Of a stretch of 64,000 bases of DNA, positions 14,271 to 28,280 are shown piece after piece (position 1 is the stretch's first letter; every line of letters starts with the position of its first letter). Below the pieces are notes generated by a model. It ran no database searches. It had not been told where the DNA came from and saw only the letters and a program-made list of their open reading frames with translations. The stretch is from positions 32,266,367-32,330,366 of the forward strand of contig NC_092525.1 in assembly GCF_037038585.1 (NCBI RefSeq), given 5' to 3'. A program made the position numbers and the translations under genes. This DNA is from Patagioenas fasciata (Eukaryota > Chordata > Aves > Columbiformes > Columbidae).

Positions 14271-14789
14271 ACATGAAAATCCTCACCTGGAGGACTGAAC
14301 TGTTGACAGCAAGTCCTGAAGGTCTGCTTTGAAAAAAACACTGCCTCTTATTGTATGAAAACCGAGTCTAAAATCAGGCCAAAGGAGTTCTGTGACGCTA
14401 AAAGAAAACAGAATTTCCCGTTGTAATAAAGCATAGTTGAGGAGTCTGTGGGCCACTGTATTTGGAAAGAACAGGTATATTTGCAAATGGATTACAATTG
14501 CTTTATAGACTTGTTCTCTTCAGTGTTCTAAAGCTGAAGTAGTTTCTCTGAGTAAAAAAAAATACCTCCTGTAAGTACAGATATGTAACTCCTGTTAATG
14601 TTATAGAGTGGATTTAACTGCTTATTGGCATAGGATTTAATTTTACCTATTCCTGACTAGCTCTCACATATGAGCATTTTGTCAGTGAACTTAAAATTCT
14701 TAACAAACTTGTGCTTCTCTAGCAGTGGTGAAAAGTACCTCAAAATGCAGTAGCAGCACTGCAGTGTTTTCATGTGTTGGTTTAACAGA

Positions 14790-14822
14790 ATATATGTGTG
14801 TGTGTGTATAGGCACACACATG
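14790..14822. repeat. (TG)n / (CA)n microsatellite
   Basis: ATATATGTGTGTGTGTGTAT then GGCACACACATG, forming a near-palindrome of TG and CA repeats that could fold into a hairpin. Confidence 0.8.
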
Positions 14823-17410
14823 CAAAAATACAATTCATTCTGAAATTTGGGCCAAGTACCAGCAAAATCTTGCCAGGGTTGTTTCTAAGTAGCTTAAGAC
14901 CAAGTTAAAGAACCATAAACTTGCTAAAATGGATACTACTTTTAGTGCAGAAGGGTAAAAAGGGACTGGTCTGATGCTTTACTTTCTCCTTCAACATTCA
15001 GTCTTTGAAACATAGTGCCTCATGCTTCAATATATTTTTTTCAGTATCTCTAATGTTTTTTCGGACCTATGGTTCGGAGATGCTCTTTCGTAAGATGTCT
15101 GTGACTCGCAGCTCATGAAATCCTTGTTACAGCAACATCATCGGTCATTATTAGAGATATCTACCTTTTGAGCCTTGTAGGCTATTCCGATGACTCTGGC
15201 AGCTGAGGGGCAGAGCACCAGCAGCCCCGTTTTCCCAGCAGGAACTGAGCTCCTTTCCTGCTTATTAGTTCTGACATCCGCTTGCTTCAGACTCTTGTTT
15301 TCCTTCCACATGCTGCTGATCTTATAAGACCCTTCTAGCTGGTGCTGGAGATGCTCACTGACAACTTAGTGTCTTTAAAACCTCTTTGCATGCTGCTTCT
15401 ATGCCGGAGTAGAAAGCTTCACTAAATTAATGACAAGCTCATTTTCAGAAACAAGCGCATTTTCCTCAGCTAGAGAAGGGTGATAGTTCATATTTTCTTC
15501 AGCTATTATGGTTGACTTCTGAGTCTTTTTACTTAAATTGCTTGATTTATTTTGGTTATCCAAACTGAACACATTCAGAACCCTGGTAATACATACAAAT
15601 ATTTACAGACAGCAACAACAGTTTGGAGTAATGTCCTGATAAATAGTGCTTTTCACAGCAATTAGCAGAGTATCCAGAAAGAACTGAAACTACAAAAGTG
15701 TTTCCTAGACACAAGCGCCAAAAGACAAATAGACTGTTCAGTGGAGATGGTTAATCTCCATTATGATTTTGAATTTGCTTTATCTTATTAGCATGTTATT
15801 AGCCTACATTACTGGAGAGATGTGTCATCTAAACCAACTTCCTTTACTTCCAACAGAGCCTTTTGCAGAGTGATTACTTATACCCTCTGGATTAGACGAG
15901 ATCAGGATTTGAAGAGAATTTTGCATTCCATATGGGAATTTTGGGAACATTCAATATGATAAAATAGACATGTACCCAGCAAGGTTGCTACTCTCCACAT
16001 CTAAACAACTATGTGCTTATACACATTGCACCTTCTCCACAAGAAAGAAACAGGATCACCCTGAAAAGACTGCCTCTGTTCCTGTCAGGAAAAATAATAG
16101 TGTTAGCAAGATTTCATAGGGTAAAGCAGATCCTCTTTCTTCTCCTTTTGGAAGTCATCAGTTGGAGAAAACAGCATGGTCCCTGCTCAGTCTCTGTGGA
16201 GCTCAGGTCATGGTAACACTGATGCTTTCATCAGATGAAAGACTTGGCTGCTGGACCTGAGGCAACCCTGCCCTTTTACCAGTTCTTGCCCCTGTGCAGG
16301 ACTGTGTTCATGGTCATGAGTGTCTGCAAACCAGACCAGAGGCACAAGCACAGATGGAAACTAAACTTTTGGGGCAGAAGGAAGAGGCCGGAAAAACGTA
16401 ATTTTCAGCCAGATCATCTCCCTGGTTAGGCTCATGGTTGCACTGTCGTTGCTACTGGTGAAGGAAGAGGAGAGCATTAAATCAGCTCTTTTGACAGCTG
16501 CCTGCACATGGGTCAGCATAAGGCAAGCGTAAAACCGCTGCCCCAAACTCGGTCTGCAGAGTTCTCAAGTTTGGCAGAAGCAGCAGAACCACAGTTCTCC
16601 ACAGCTTTTGGTTTGCCACTTTAAGCATCCGACTTAGTCAAAACCAGCATATGGTACGGTATTCATGCAAGATCCTGATATTCAAAACAGCCTCAGATCT
16701 CCCAAGGAACTAACATGCCCTGAAGCCATTGCTATATTCAGATCTGATTAGTATATGCCCACAAAAACCATGACACGCCATAAATACGATGCCACAAATG
16801 CTACTTGATTACTGAGTGCAGCATTTAAGGCTTGGTCCCCTTACCTCCCTGGAGCTGAAATTATGAACAGATCCTAACAAATGCCTGATTGCTGCAACAT
16901 GAATGAGTCCTGAAAATATGGTATCTCTTTCTGGAAGTTTTAATGAACTTCCTAAATAGGTTTTCTAAAATCATGTCGTTCACTTCATGAGGAGGAGAAA
17001 AGTGCTTGGGATGTGGAGATCACTGGTTATTGAAGTCTACATATGTTGTTATTTATCTGAAGGCCTCTAAATCTATTTGTTGCATGGTAGACCTAACTTT
17101 CATAGACATCCAAACAGACTTATGTGTCAGTCTGCTGCTTTTTCCAAGCACTCGTTTGTTTGTTCTTTCCTTTGAGAAAATCCATTTCAAGTTACTCTAA
17201 TCCTTTTGACCTCCAATATGCATGGACCATCCGCTGTAATTGTCTCTTATCAGCACTTAAGTGTTTGCAGAGAAGATCATACCCAGCTCGTCCTTCATCT
17301 AGTTATAAAATAAACATCCTAGTAACTGTGTAAACATTGAGTATTCATAAATAATTGCAGAGCAGCTCCAAGCCATCATAACAGGATCTTGATAAGGCTA
17401 AACTTTAGTG

Positions 17411-17480
17411 CTAGAGTTAGGTTATGGTTGGACTTGATGATCCTGAGGGTCTCTTCCAACCAAAATGATTCTATGATTCT
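17411..17480 (+). mobile_element. CR1 LINE 3' tail
   Basis: GGTTGGACTTGATGATCCTG, then GGGTCTCTTCCAACC and a double ATTCTATG end (GATTCTATGATTCT at 17468-17480). This is the hallmark 3' end of avian CR1. Only the 5'-truncated tail is visible, and the left limit is approximate. Confidence 0.88.
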
Positions 17481-18957
17481 AAGCTTGTCTACATGAACTG
17501 CATTGTAGCATGATTTCTTGGCTGCACTGTGTCTATAGTAAGAATTAACCATTACCCTAGCACAGATTTATAGAATTATTTTGTAATATGGTTGCTGCTG
17601 TAAACTCTGGAAAAATAAGCCAAATTAGTACCTTGCTAGCATGAAATATACTGAAACACAATTCATCTAGATAGACTGGCATAGGCTCTTGTTAGAATTC
17701 AATACTCTCTGAGTTCTTTTGGATGTGCCACATGTGGAGGGTTTGATGTTTGCTACCAGTTTTATTTATTTGATGTTATTTCATATTACAAACCATTCAT
17801 AAATCAATTGTAATGCTCATCCTGCATTTCTCGTGCATCAGTATTCTCACTGAAATTGGCATCTTTGTGTGCACAGAATGAGTAATTGAGTTCCCACTCT
17901 TATGAAGAGAGGTGCTCTATGGAAATCAATTTAAAATTCCTTCAGAAAAGTCAAGGTAAAAATGTTAATGGCTGGGTGGTGCCTTGTAGCCATGCTTAAT
18001 ATCTGAGGGCAAAATAGTGCTGGGGCTGATCTGTAAACGCTGCACCCAGCAGCTGCTGCCTGAGGAGCACAGTGTGCCGGGTCCTGCTGGCCGGTAAAAC
18101 CCAGAAGGTAACACGCAGGTGACTCATTGCCTTGCACCTCTGCAGCGCTAGCGCCAGGCTCTCCTTTGATTTGATACATGCAAGTGGCTTTGAGAGACTA
18201 CATTAGGTATCATGCCATGGGGACGAGGTGCTCTTCAGTGTCTGGACAGAGAAGAAAAAGCACAGTTTCTTAAAAGCTTTCAGAGGCTGAAAAGTAGCCT
18301 CTGAAACCAGGCTTAGTATTGGAATCAGAGATTCATCTACTGATCACCAAAAAGTGACCATGCTGTTCTCCATGTAGCACTTACCACTGTGCTGCTGAGA
18401 GTGATTTCAGTTTTAAGATGTCTGTATAAAAGTTTCTTTCAAAAAGCCTTGGTCACTTATCTCAGCAAATCCAGTTCTAACCAAGCTATGAAAAAGTATT
18501 ACTTAACCTAAAGATATATTAAAAAAAAAATAGTGCAGTTAAACTAAAATGATGGAAGATTAAGTTATGGCAAATAACCATGTTAAATGAGGGTCAGCTT
18601 GCTCTCTTAATCAAATAACTTCACCAAATATTTACTAAAATAGGACAGACTCTTCTAAAAGTATAAATAGTTTGTTACTTATTTAAATAAAAGATCCTTA
18701 CAAACCTTATTTGGTATGATTCTTTGATAGTGTTTATGAGAGGGTTTTTTTAATAGCAGGATTTCCATTGTGATATTTCACTAGTAAAAAAGAAGTAACA
18801 TGTCAAGGGTTTTTTTCTGGCAAAGTAGATTTTCCCTATAAAAATTTGATAGAAAGCATACTACTCAGTAAATTATGAGATATGTTATAAGCACTCCATG
18901 CATGAAATTTACCACTAAAACTCAATAAATATTTAATTAGAAAGGATGTTGCCATTT

Positions 18958-19003
18958 GTGGGATTTTTTTGTTGTGGTTTTTTGTTTTTGTTTTTTTTTG
19001 ACA
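18958..19003. repeat. T/G-rich low-complexity tract
   Basis: TTTTTTTGTTGTGG then TTTTTTGTTTTTG and nine T. The lysine- and asparagine-rich minus-strand frames over it are artefacts. Confidence 0.8.
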
Positions 19004-22000
19004 GCAACTTGTAATCAGCAACTTCTAAGTACTCTCTTATCAGGGATTCAGAAACACAGGGAGGAGGGGAATGTTCTGGAAGAGAAAGTTTGCAGTCTTT
19101 TGCCCAACCATGTTCTCTGTGCATGCTAGTATTTTGCAGAACGGAATATGTCCAGAACAGAAAAGATAGAATTTTAAAATGTAGTATTAGAGAATATACA
19201 TAAAATAGTGCAATATAAATGATGAGAGTAAATCGTCAAAGCAAACATGCACATTTTCAGCTTCCCTGATCCTGTGGAGGCGGGAGTGCCTGTATTTGTG
19301 GCTTGCTCCATCCTCTTGTGTACAATTCATAATGCTCCTTTAAAATAAAAGGCTAAAAAGGAGTCAGAAAATACAAATCGCTCTCTCATACTGTAGAAGT
19401 CTTGCATAAAGAAATTAAAGCATTTATGAAGGGAAAAGCAAAGTGTAATCAGAGCTTGAACACTTCTTAATATGTGGGAAAGAGCAGAATTATTTGATAA
19501 GGTCACACTTCAGTAGATGTTAACACACCGCATCCAGTGTGGTTACACTGGAAAAGTGGTAAATGTTACTAAGTGTGACTGGATGGGTGTTCAGAGACCA
19601 TCCCTGATGAACAGATTAGGCCATGATTGTTTCATAGAAGATTAACGTGGATCTTCTATTTGGTTGTCTTCTGTCTAGTAGATCTCAAGATTTAGCAACT
19701 GCAAGGCCATGGTCCATCTTAGCTGGATGGAGGGTTACTTATGATAGAAAATCTCACATGAAAAAGGTTGGGTTACGTTGAGAGATTACAACAAAGACTC
19801 AACAATATTTTCAGACAGTCCATGTATGAAAAGCAATTGGCCTGAAATCTTGAAGACTGAACTGTCTGGCTGCAGACCTGGAAACACTACTATGTCTGTG
19901 TCAGTTTTGCTGCTATATTTAGGATTCTGGTTGTGTAATCTGTGGTTGTGATGGTGAGCATTGATGTGGGTCATTTCTTTGGCTCTGGTGGGAGTGGCCA
20001 TGGGAATAAGATTTACCAACACTATCAACTCTACTTTCTAGTTTTCCTATTTTTGTCCAATGTTGCTCAAAGCATCTGTAGGAAGTACATGCATATTGTA
20101 CTGAGATACTAATCACAAATACAGAGATATTCATTTCTTTCTTGATATGAAAATGGCCTGTTCTGAAGGGATTTGGACACAAGACTCCATAGTAAGTGCT
20201 AGAACTAGTAGAAGTGACTTAGTCCAAGAAAGGATCGAGCCCTGTGTTCTCTAGGCAAGGTCTGAAAACCAACCAAAGTCCCAGCTGCAATCCACCCAAA
20301 GCTAGCACCATGGAATAAAAAACTGGCTGCTCATTTTATTTTTCAAAGGCTCCATCCTGAAGTTCTGCCTGTCTGTGCTTCATAAGGAGTAACAGGATAT
20401 AAAATTATTTTCAGTTGAAGGCCAAAAAGATTATCGATGCAGCCATAAAAAATGTGGAATATACTTCACTTCTAAAAAGTCGTGCAGTCACCTGTTAGGA
20501 AAATAAGGGTAGCTAAGAGCTAGACTGCCATCTAACTCTAAGCATAATCTCCTGCGATATTCTTTTGAAATTCTGGAAGTATTCCAGATATGTGATCAGA
20601 TGATTTGAGTCCAAACGATACCTAAGCAAGTGAGGCAATAAAGAGATTAACCATAGATGAAGCAACTAGAAACATGTCAAACATGGAAAAAGGGCCAGTA
20701 CCAATGGAAACAAACATAAGGAGTACAGAAACATAGCAACAGTCAGTGTTGCTGGCTACAATGAGCTTGTATTAACTGGAAATAGAACTAAGTAATGCAT
20801 GGGGTTGGAGAATAAAAGATAAAGGCAGTTCCAGTATTTTCTGTTGTAAATCATGCCATTTATGGATGAACAGAACAGAAAACAGTGCAGTTTAAATGAA
20901 GAATGTAAAAAGATGGAAATAGATAAGACTGTGAATGAAATGCATTCTAGATTTAAAACTCTTCAGTGAAAGGAAATCCAAAGCGTTAGCAGTTTGTGCT
21001 TAACACAAAATACTGCTGATGCAAGCAGATTGCAGAGGATCTTTCCTGTGCAAATGTCTGCAGAACAATCGATCATGATTAAATGGCAATTTTTAACTGG
21101 TGACACTCTTTATTTGGAAGGCAAGTCCAGTGTTAAAGCTGTGTGAAATATAACGGCAAAGTGAAATGCCTTTTTAGTTTGAAAAGGGAGAGACAAGAAA
21201 TAGTAGCAAACTTACAATATTTGAAAAATTAGGAGGAAAAAATCTGAAAACAGACAACAGGAAAGGAAGTGAACAGCAAGATTGCAATTCTGTTAATGCG
21301 TTTCCAGCTCTTGGGAGTTTGCCAGTACTATGTACCATGTGACTCTTCCTTCAGCAGATTTTAAAGCAGGAATATGCCTTATACCTGGAAGTATTCTCAA
21401 AGAGCTGTGGTTGTGCATGTGGAAACCCAGCTGGGCGCTGATGTAATGCTTCAGGCTTTCTGCTCGCAGGTTTCCTAGTGGGCTTCTGCATGGATTTCTT
21501 GCCATCTTATACTGTATGTGCTACAGATGGTCCCCTTGTGGGCAACAAATTTGGGTCTCTCATCTATCTGTGGGCCAGCTATTAACAAATCTCAGGGATT
21601 TCTCCTGTTTAGCAGATTCAGTAGAAAAGGTCAGAAGTGGTATTGTGTGGGAATAAACAAGTGATTGATTTACAAACAGTACAATCAATAAAAGCTCCTT
21701 ACTGTAGGAGACTAGACTAAAAAGCAAGGCCTACTTACTAATGTAAGGAGAAATGTATTGCTTGTTTAACCAAAGGGTGTGTTGAAAGCAAGAACATGTT
21801 GGACCGGGGAATGAACGGCTGGGACTCATTTGATTGTAATGCTCAAAATGCCAGACAATAGCGTCAGAATTTCTGCTAAGTGAGAAATTCTCAAGAGAGC
21901 ATGCTCATCTGCTGACTTGAATGAAATAGTGGGAAGAATAGCATTTGCCAAATGACTTTAATCTAGATTTGTTCCAGTGAATACTATTTGATGAGGCAAA

Positions 22001-23189
22001 TTCCAGAATATTCACTATAAATAAACTATCTGGACAACACTCGTTCTTGCCTTCTATTAGTGCTCTGCACCCAGAGTTCCACTGAACACAAATATTTGAT
22101 GGGCACACAATACATTTTGACAAAAATTGAAGCAACACACCAAAGCAGCATGCTAAAACCTATGTTCTTTATTTGGAATTGAGACAGCATGCACTTTTAA
22201 AAAAATTGTTAGAAATCACAGATACTGGGAAAGTACAGAGACAGGAAAGCCTGGAACAAACAGGAAAATGTAGAGCGACTCTAGCCATGCTAGGGCCCTA
22301 TAATGGAGGAGATGCTTCTTGCACATTGACTTTTATGTGGAAATCCTTACTTTATAATCTAGGTAAACTGCTTTGCTGACTTTTCAAAAGGGAGGATGAA
22401 TGGGAAAGTGAGCTGCTTTTAAACCACCCTGGCAATGTTGTTATATTATCCAAACATCAAACTGTTCGTTGTCTATTTCTGCCCTGAACTTCAGCACCAG
22501 CACAGTTGCAGTTGTAGTACCAGCAAAAGAAAACATTCTAGCAAAACGTGACTTCAAAAGAATTGAGCAGAGCGGAAGAGAGAATCTGCGTTTAAAAAAA
22601 TTGTTAAAAAAATTGTAAACTAAACTGTAGGACTGTGGTAGGTATACATGCTCTATATAGGCATGGGCTCAGATTTTGATATGCCCTTTCCAATGGCTGT
22701 GTTTTATCCACAAATTTGAATTAAATTAACTTGAAAGAATAGCTTGGTAATTTCGCTCTGTTAGCAAAACAAATCTGAAAAAACTCCTGGTTTTCCCACT
22801 GTCTAGTCCCTTCATCCCCCCTCTGCTCTCCTCATAGTTCACTATCCCTTTGGTTGTGATCTTGCAATTGCTGGTGCAGTTGTGTGCTGATCAGCCTCTC
22901 TGAAGTGAGACACTGAAGTTTCTAAAAGAGTGGGAAGCTCCTTTGCTTCAATGGTTTGCTTTGCAGCAAGGTCAAAAAAGAGGCTGTGCCAGTGTGAGAT
23001 AAAGGGGGAGGAGGAGGGTATGGGATGCTCATCTGCAGGAGAGGCCCTCTTAAAATAAATGTGTTTCTGGAGAAGAGGTATTATTGCTGCATCATTCAGG
23101 CATTGCATCTCGAGTGTCTGAGGTCTGTAGATTTACTATCACAATCTAGAAGGTAAATGTAGTGTAACCTACAATTGTTCATACCATAT

Positions 23190-23235
23190 ATATTTTTTTT
23201 TTTTTTAATTATTATTTATTTATTTATTTTTAATT
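23190..23235. repeat. T run with (ATTT)n microsatellite
   Basis: Fourteen T, then ATTATTATTTATTTATTTAT. A simple repeat. Confidence 0.85.
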
Positions 23236-26200
23236 CTGCTACAAGTGACTGAGGAAACTCACTAAAAAATCATGTGCTGAATTCCGGTCATAAGAGTCTA
23301 TGGCATTTCTCCCTAGGAGATAGAGATTATCCTTCATTTCCTACTTTATTTGAGTTTTAACTTGAAACTGAAATGCTGTTGGGGATCACAAATAGCTCAG
23401 TCAAGTCTATTCTGCAAAGAGTCTTAGAACAAAAAAATTAAGAGATTAGTCACGCCAGCTTGCCAGGAGGCTATTGCCTTATATGTAATACAGAAATTGC
23501 GAAGGGGAACTTCTAATTATGAAACTGTGCACAGTTAGAGACATACATTAATAGCAGCAACAGCAGAGGCCACAAGTGAGTCAATGTTGGAGTCAGTGTT
23601 GCCCCACAAAGCCAGGAACAGATAGGCTGTGCTGTTGCTTTGTACTTCAGACTGAACATGTACTGTCAGGCCATGCTGTTCTGTGATACCTGGATTGCTC
23701 CCTGCTCTGACATGGCCAAACCCTGAACGTCTTGTTCAAATAAAGGTTTTTATTCAGGAAATCTTTGTTTATGGCTCTTTTATCATCTGCTAGGAGCTGA
23801 CTTGCATATGGGAGATGGTACCTAGCCCAGGAAACCTGGACTGAACTGCAGATTCAGTGACGTGAGCCTGGAGATGAGACAGTGCATTGCAGAGTTTGGG
23901 CAGTGGTCCTGGCTTGTTGCGTCTCTGAAGTCTGGTTGTACACAGCACCTTAGGAGGGATGAAGTTTCTGTGATGAATGTGCATGTGTTATATATGTCCA
24001 ATAGATAAGGTAAAGTAGCCCAGCCACTGTGAGGGGAATGGGGAAATAGAGCCTGTTCCTCCCCACGGGAGCTGCTAGCATGTAGAAGTGGGCAAAATGG
24101 GCTCCCTAATGTGTGCTGGTATCTTATTTAACATAGATCAAAATAGTTTTAATTACACGAGTGAAGGAGATGGCTAATCTCTGGAGCTTCCCATCTGATC
24201 TGAATATTTCTGTTTTTTTCTTCTACAGCCTGGGTGCTTTTTTTTTATTTTTTTAACAAAAGCATGGTCAAATATCCTGTGCTTTAAAAACCAACTTTAA
24301 ATGATTGGTAAAGTTAAATTAGGAATAAACCCTTGTTCTGCGTCTGTCTCGACTGCAAATGAAGTCAAGGTATTCCAAAGCTTACAAGCCCAGATTCTGA
24401 TTTTTTCTAAGTAAATTAGTACTATTGTTGTTATTATTATTTGGTTTAGATTTATAAACATCATGCATTGAAAAAATATTATATTTCAGTGGGTTTTTTT
24501 CCTATAAAAAAACACCCATCATTCTCTCTGTAGTATAACATTACTTTCCATCAGGGTAACCTTTGTCAGAAACAGAAAAATCAGTATGGCCAATATTTCC
24601 CAATGCCCCCACCCAGTCAGGAAGTTGTTGGACAAATCTGATTTAGCCTGCACGCAGATGGGTGCAGGATACTGAGGGAGTCTGGGTTTTTTCTTTCTTT
24701 CCATTGGTATCTTAAGAAATAAATAGACTTGTTAAACTCCGAAAATGTATTTGATTCCAGCTTCAGAAGCACAAGAAAACATCTAGAGAAGTAAAAATCT
24801 CCCATTTGGATTTTTCTCTGTCTGCAATACAGTGGATATAAAACCTTTTCTTTCAAATGACTCTACAAATAAATGAAATTCAGTAAATGAAAGTATATAT
24901 TTTGACTTTTTAAACATGTTAACTAAAGTGGATATAATGTTGGACCCAAACGATACTTTCTGACTCAGAAATACCCAATTTTGACATTTAAAAGTTGGCT
25001 TTGAGTTTGGAGCTTTTCTCTTTGATGCTTTTTGGGGTTTTTTTGATCAGGACATTTCTCAAAAATAGTTCTTCCCTGAAGAGAATTTTCAATAAGTTGG
25101 GTTGTTTTTTTTTTTCCTCCTGACATGAAAACATCCTACTGAGACACTGGCAGAAACTTCTCACTTCCAGGTTTTGGACCAGTGACTTGAACTATTCCTA
25201 GTCGTATCAAATATCTATTTGACAGAATGCATCCTCAAGGGAATGTTATAAAATGAAATTAAGGACTTTAAACTGAGTACTCTTATTAAAAAAAATCCTT
25301 GATAAGGGATAAATTATCAGTGCGAAGGAAAATCAGCCTTGCCATTTTGCAGCTAGTCACTGGGAATCTTAGTATGGCAGGAACAGATTTGGGTTTAAAG
25401 TCAGACATGTAACAGCTGTGGTGCTGGAAAACTGGGAGATCTTATTTGAAATATTTTAAGCTAAAAGAAATGTTTTTAAAAAATCTGCAATGCTTCACAA
25501 TGGTCTCATGTGAGCAATCCCATTATCTTCAGGGGAACAAGGCCATTTAACTGTTGCTAGATCTTGTCTTTAACTGGTGGTTTATTTATATTCCTAAGTC
25601 AGGGAAAAGAAAATAAAAGAATGAGAAAATCTTGAATTCTGGAGAATATAGTTGAAATTACTCGGGTCCCTTACAGAAACAACTTTTTAAAATACAAAGA
25701 AAAATACATCTGTCGAAAAATCTGAGAGGCTTTGATTTCTAACTTTAGCATAACCAACAGTTCTAGCTATTTCTTAGGTTTTTTTAAATGACCAAAACCT
25801 GTGGGGCGTGGTGTGTGGAGGAGCTGGGTGGGTTGGAGTCCCAGGGGGTTGCTGTGGCCCCATGAGCTGCAGGGGTCGGGGCGCTGACATCTGGTTACAG
25901 CAAATGGGTAACTCCTTTAAGAAACAGGGAAATATAAGAATGTTAATTGTTAATCACCAGCTCATCATCAGTGCTGAGTAGAAAAGCTGTGTTTACTAGT
26001 AACATCCTGGCGACACAGGGTGGTGAAACCCTCAGACTGTGAAGAAATGATTAGACTTTGATCCTGCTACAAACACTTCATTTACAAAGACCTGTTTTGA
26101 GTTCTAGCTGTTAGGGAATGTCATCTGCTCAGGCAGAAATGAAGAGGGTCACTAACACATGCTTACTAAATAAGAGTTTGTGACAAGTGAATAACTCCAG

Positions 26201-27656
26201 CACTTGCTTGGGTATGAGATGAAAATCAAAGAGCAGTGGGATTCAGGATGTCCGGTCTCCTGAGAATAGCAGGTCTGCAAGTTTTGCCATCAACACTGTA
26301 GGAATCCCCTTTGCAGGGATGGACACTTCTGCCTCCTGTATGAGCTAAACTTACAAGAACTCACTGTTCTTGCAGCTTTGCTTGTAAAAATTGTTCAAAA
26401 CTATCCAACTAGCTTCCTCATTCCAGAGCTCTTGAGAGTAGAGGTAACACTGTATTAAGTGGCCGGTATGAAATTTATCATCTCTTTTATACTCAAGCTT
26501 TCATGCAAAAAGTGAACCCTGTGGCCTGGGGTGGGAGAGAGGAGAGGCGATTTAACCACAGCGACCACTTCCTCATACACGCAATATGGTGTGCTGAGCT
26601 ACTTTAAAATACTTTATTTCAGCGGAGTCCTGCTCTGCAGACCTGGCAGTAGGCTTGCTTCAGTGCCTGCTTCATTTTCCTTTCCCAGCCTAACTCTTTA
26701 GTGGAGCAATTACTGCACAAAGTCCAAAGCCCAGCAAGCTGCTCTGCATTCCAGTTTCACAGGAAGTAAAATCTGAGCTTGCCAAGTCTGCTCACTCAGC
26801 TGCAGCTGCTCAGCATCCCAAATTCCTACACCCGCTAGCAAGGGGTTACCTAACAGGCCCATGTCAGCTCTATGACTATCTTTTTTAATACAGAAAAGTA
26901 GAAATGAATGAATGTGATGTGGCAGGAAGCAGCATGGTATGAAAGGCACAAATGGAGACTGAAAGATGACAGTAGTATGTTTTCGATACTAAGTTAAAGC
27001 AGTGAAATACTCACTTAAGCAGCAACTCTGAAGTCCCTGAGGCTGTCTTTAAAAGCTGTGAATGAAGGCAACCTCTAAAATTGCATGGTCAATTTATTTG
27101 ACTGCATAAGCTTAAATTACCCTAACAGATGGTTTAAAAACTGTTCTCTTAAAAGAGAGACAGAAGTATTGAGGCAGCTGTCTTTCTTTTTGGAAACATG
27201 GTGATAAAAGCAATAGAGGGTTACAACAGTAACCTCCTCCTGCAAGGCGATGAGCAGTTCTGTTTTGAACCAAGGCATCGGGGGCCTGCACCAGCAGCCC
27301 TGACCAGCCTCCCCTGGGACTGGGTTTCAGCTCAAGCTTTGTAAGTCCGCCTGTCTTGTCTTCAGCCCTGGCCCTGCCTCCTGGAAGGTCTTGGGTCTGT
27401 GTTGTGGCCTTGTCTCCAGTTCCATCTCCTTTTGCTGCTGACTGGGTCCTCTTCACAAACCCTGGATACAGTTTGTGTCCCTTCTGTTTTATCAGGAACG
27501 GCTGAGGTGCCAGCACCCCGCTCTGCCTGTCCTGTTCACACCCTGCGAGACTGTGTCTTGGTTGGTGAGGGGGCCGTGGTCACCCTGTGATCACCTTGGC
27601 TTCTGTCTCATGTCCCTTCATGGAACAGCCCTACTCCTGCTGGTCTCTGGCATGCT

Positions 27657-28280
27657 ATGCTTCACTGGCCTTTTCTTGCTGCTCAGTCACAGCCGATGGT
27701 TGTGCTGGGAGGTACTGGGCAACTGGCACACACAGCAATATGTACCAAATCTGCAGCTGTGTGTCTGCTGAACTGTCCGGCACTTCCTCCAACTGCTACA
27801 GAAGTTGATGGAAATCAACTTCATCCTGAGCAGGATTGTATCATTCAAGCATCTCAAGGAGCAAAAAAACTTGTCAAGGTGTCTGGCTGTGCAGGTACGT
27901 GGACTAAGCTGATTGCCAGCATGTTTCCCAACCTCTCTTTCCAGGTCACATCTTTTTCCCATGTCCTGAGGGCATTGATTGCTTCTTGGGATGAGCTCAG
28001 ACTTTTGTTTAGTGAATTTCCTGTTGTTGTGGAGACCAGAGCAGGGGTGATGCTCAGCTTCTTCAGTGTTCTTCCTATGGTGTTCTACCAGGCATTTGAG
28101 GCTGTTGCTGCAAGTCTGAACCTTGTTGATGTTGTTGAGAAGTATTTTATAGCCTGTGGTGATATTTGGAGCTCTTCAAGGCTTGATAGCTATAGTGCAG
28201 AGATCTTAGACTTGGGCAAACGGAACTCTTCAGCAAGATGCCTGTCTTGGTTTCCTCCAAAAACAGATGAGATGATATAA
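27657..28280 (+). other. Unrecognised 207-codon open frame
   Basis: An uninterrupted 624-bp frame, the longest plus-strand frame outside the CpG island, in DNA of ordinary composition. The second half is hydrophobic and acidic, with little low complexity (for example LRLLFSEFPVVVETRAGV). I recognise no family. It ends TATAA-GGAGG at 28280 with no obvious poly(A) signal nearby. It could be a decayed transposon frame, a retrocopy, or chance. No splice support or conserved motif lets me call it a gene. Confidence 0.2.

Larger units (their letters stand above)
7613..17410. other. Intergenic, no gene recognised
   Basis: AT-rich with T runs (9750-9760), A runs (about 13682) and the simple repeats listed separately. 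Frames of 60-177 codons show no family and overlap on both strands. I see no RNA gene or full mobile element. Confidence 0.5.
17481..27656. other. Intergenic, no gene recognised
   Basis: AT-rich sequence with frames under 100 codons and simple repeats. I see no RNA gene or identifiable mobile element. Confidence 0.5.

Noticed and set aside
14044-14341. Overlapping minus-strand frames rich in F, L, V, C
   Set aside because: Translation artefact of the G/T-rich complement of an A/C-rich tract, not membrane proteins.
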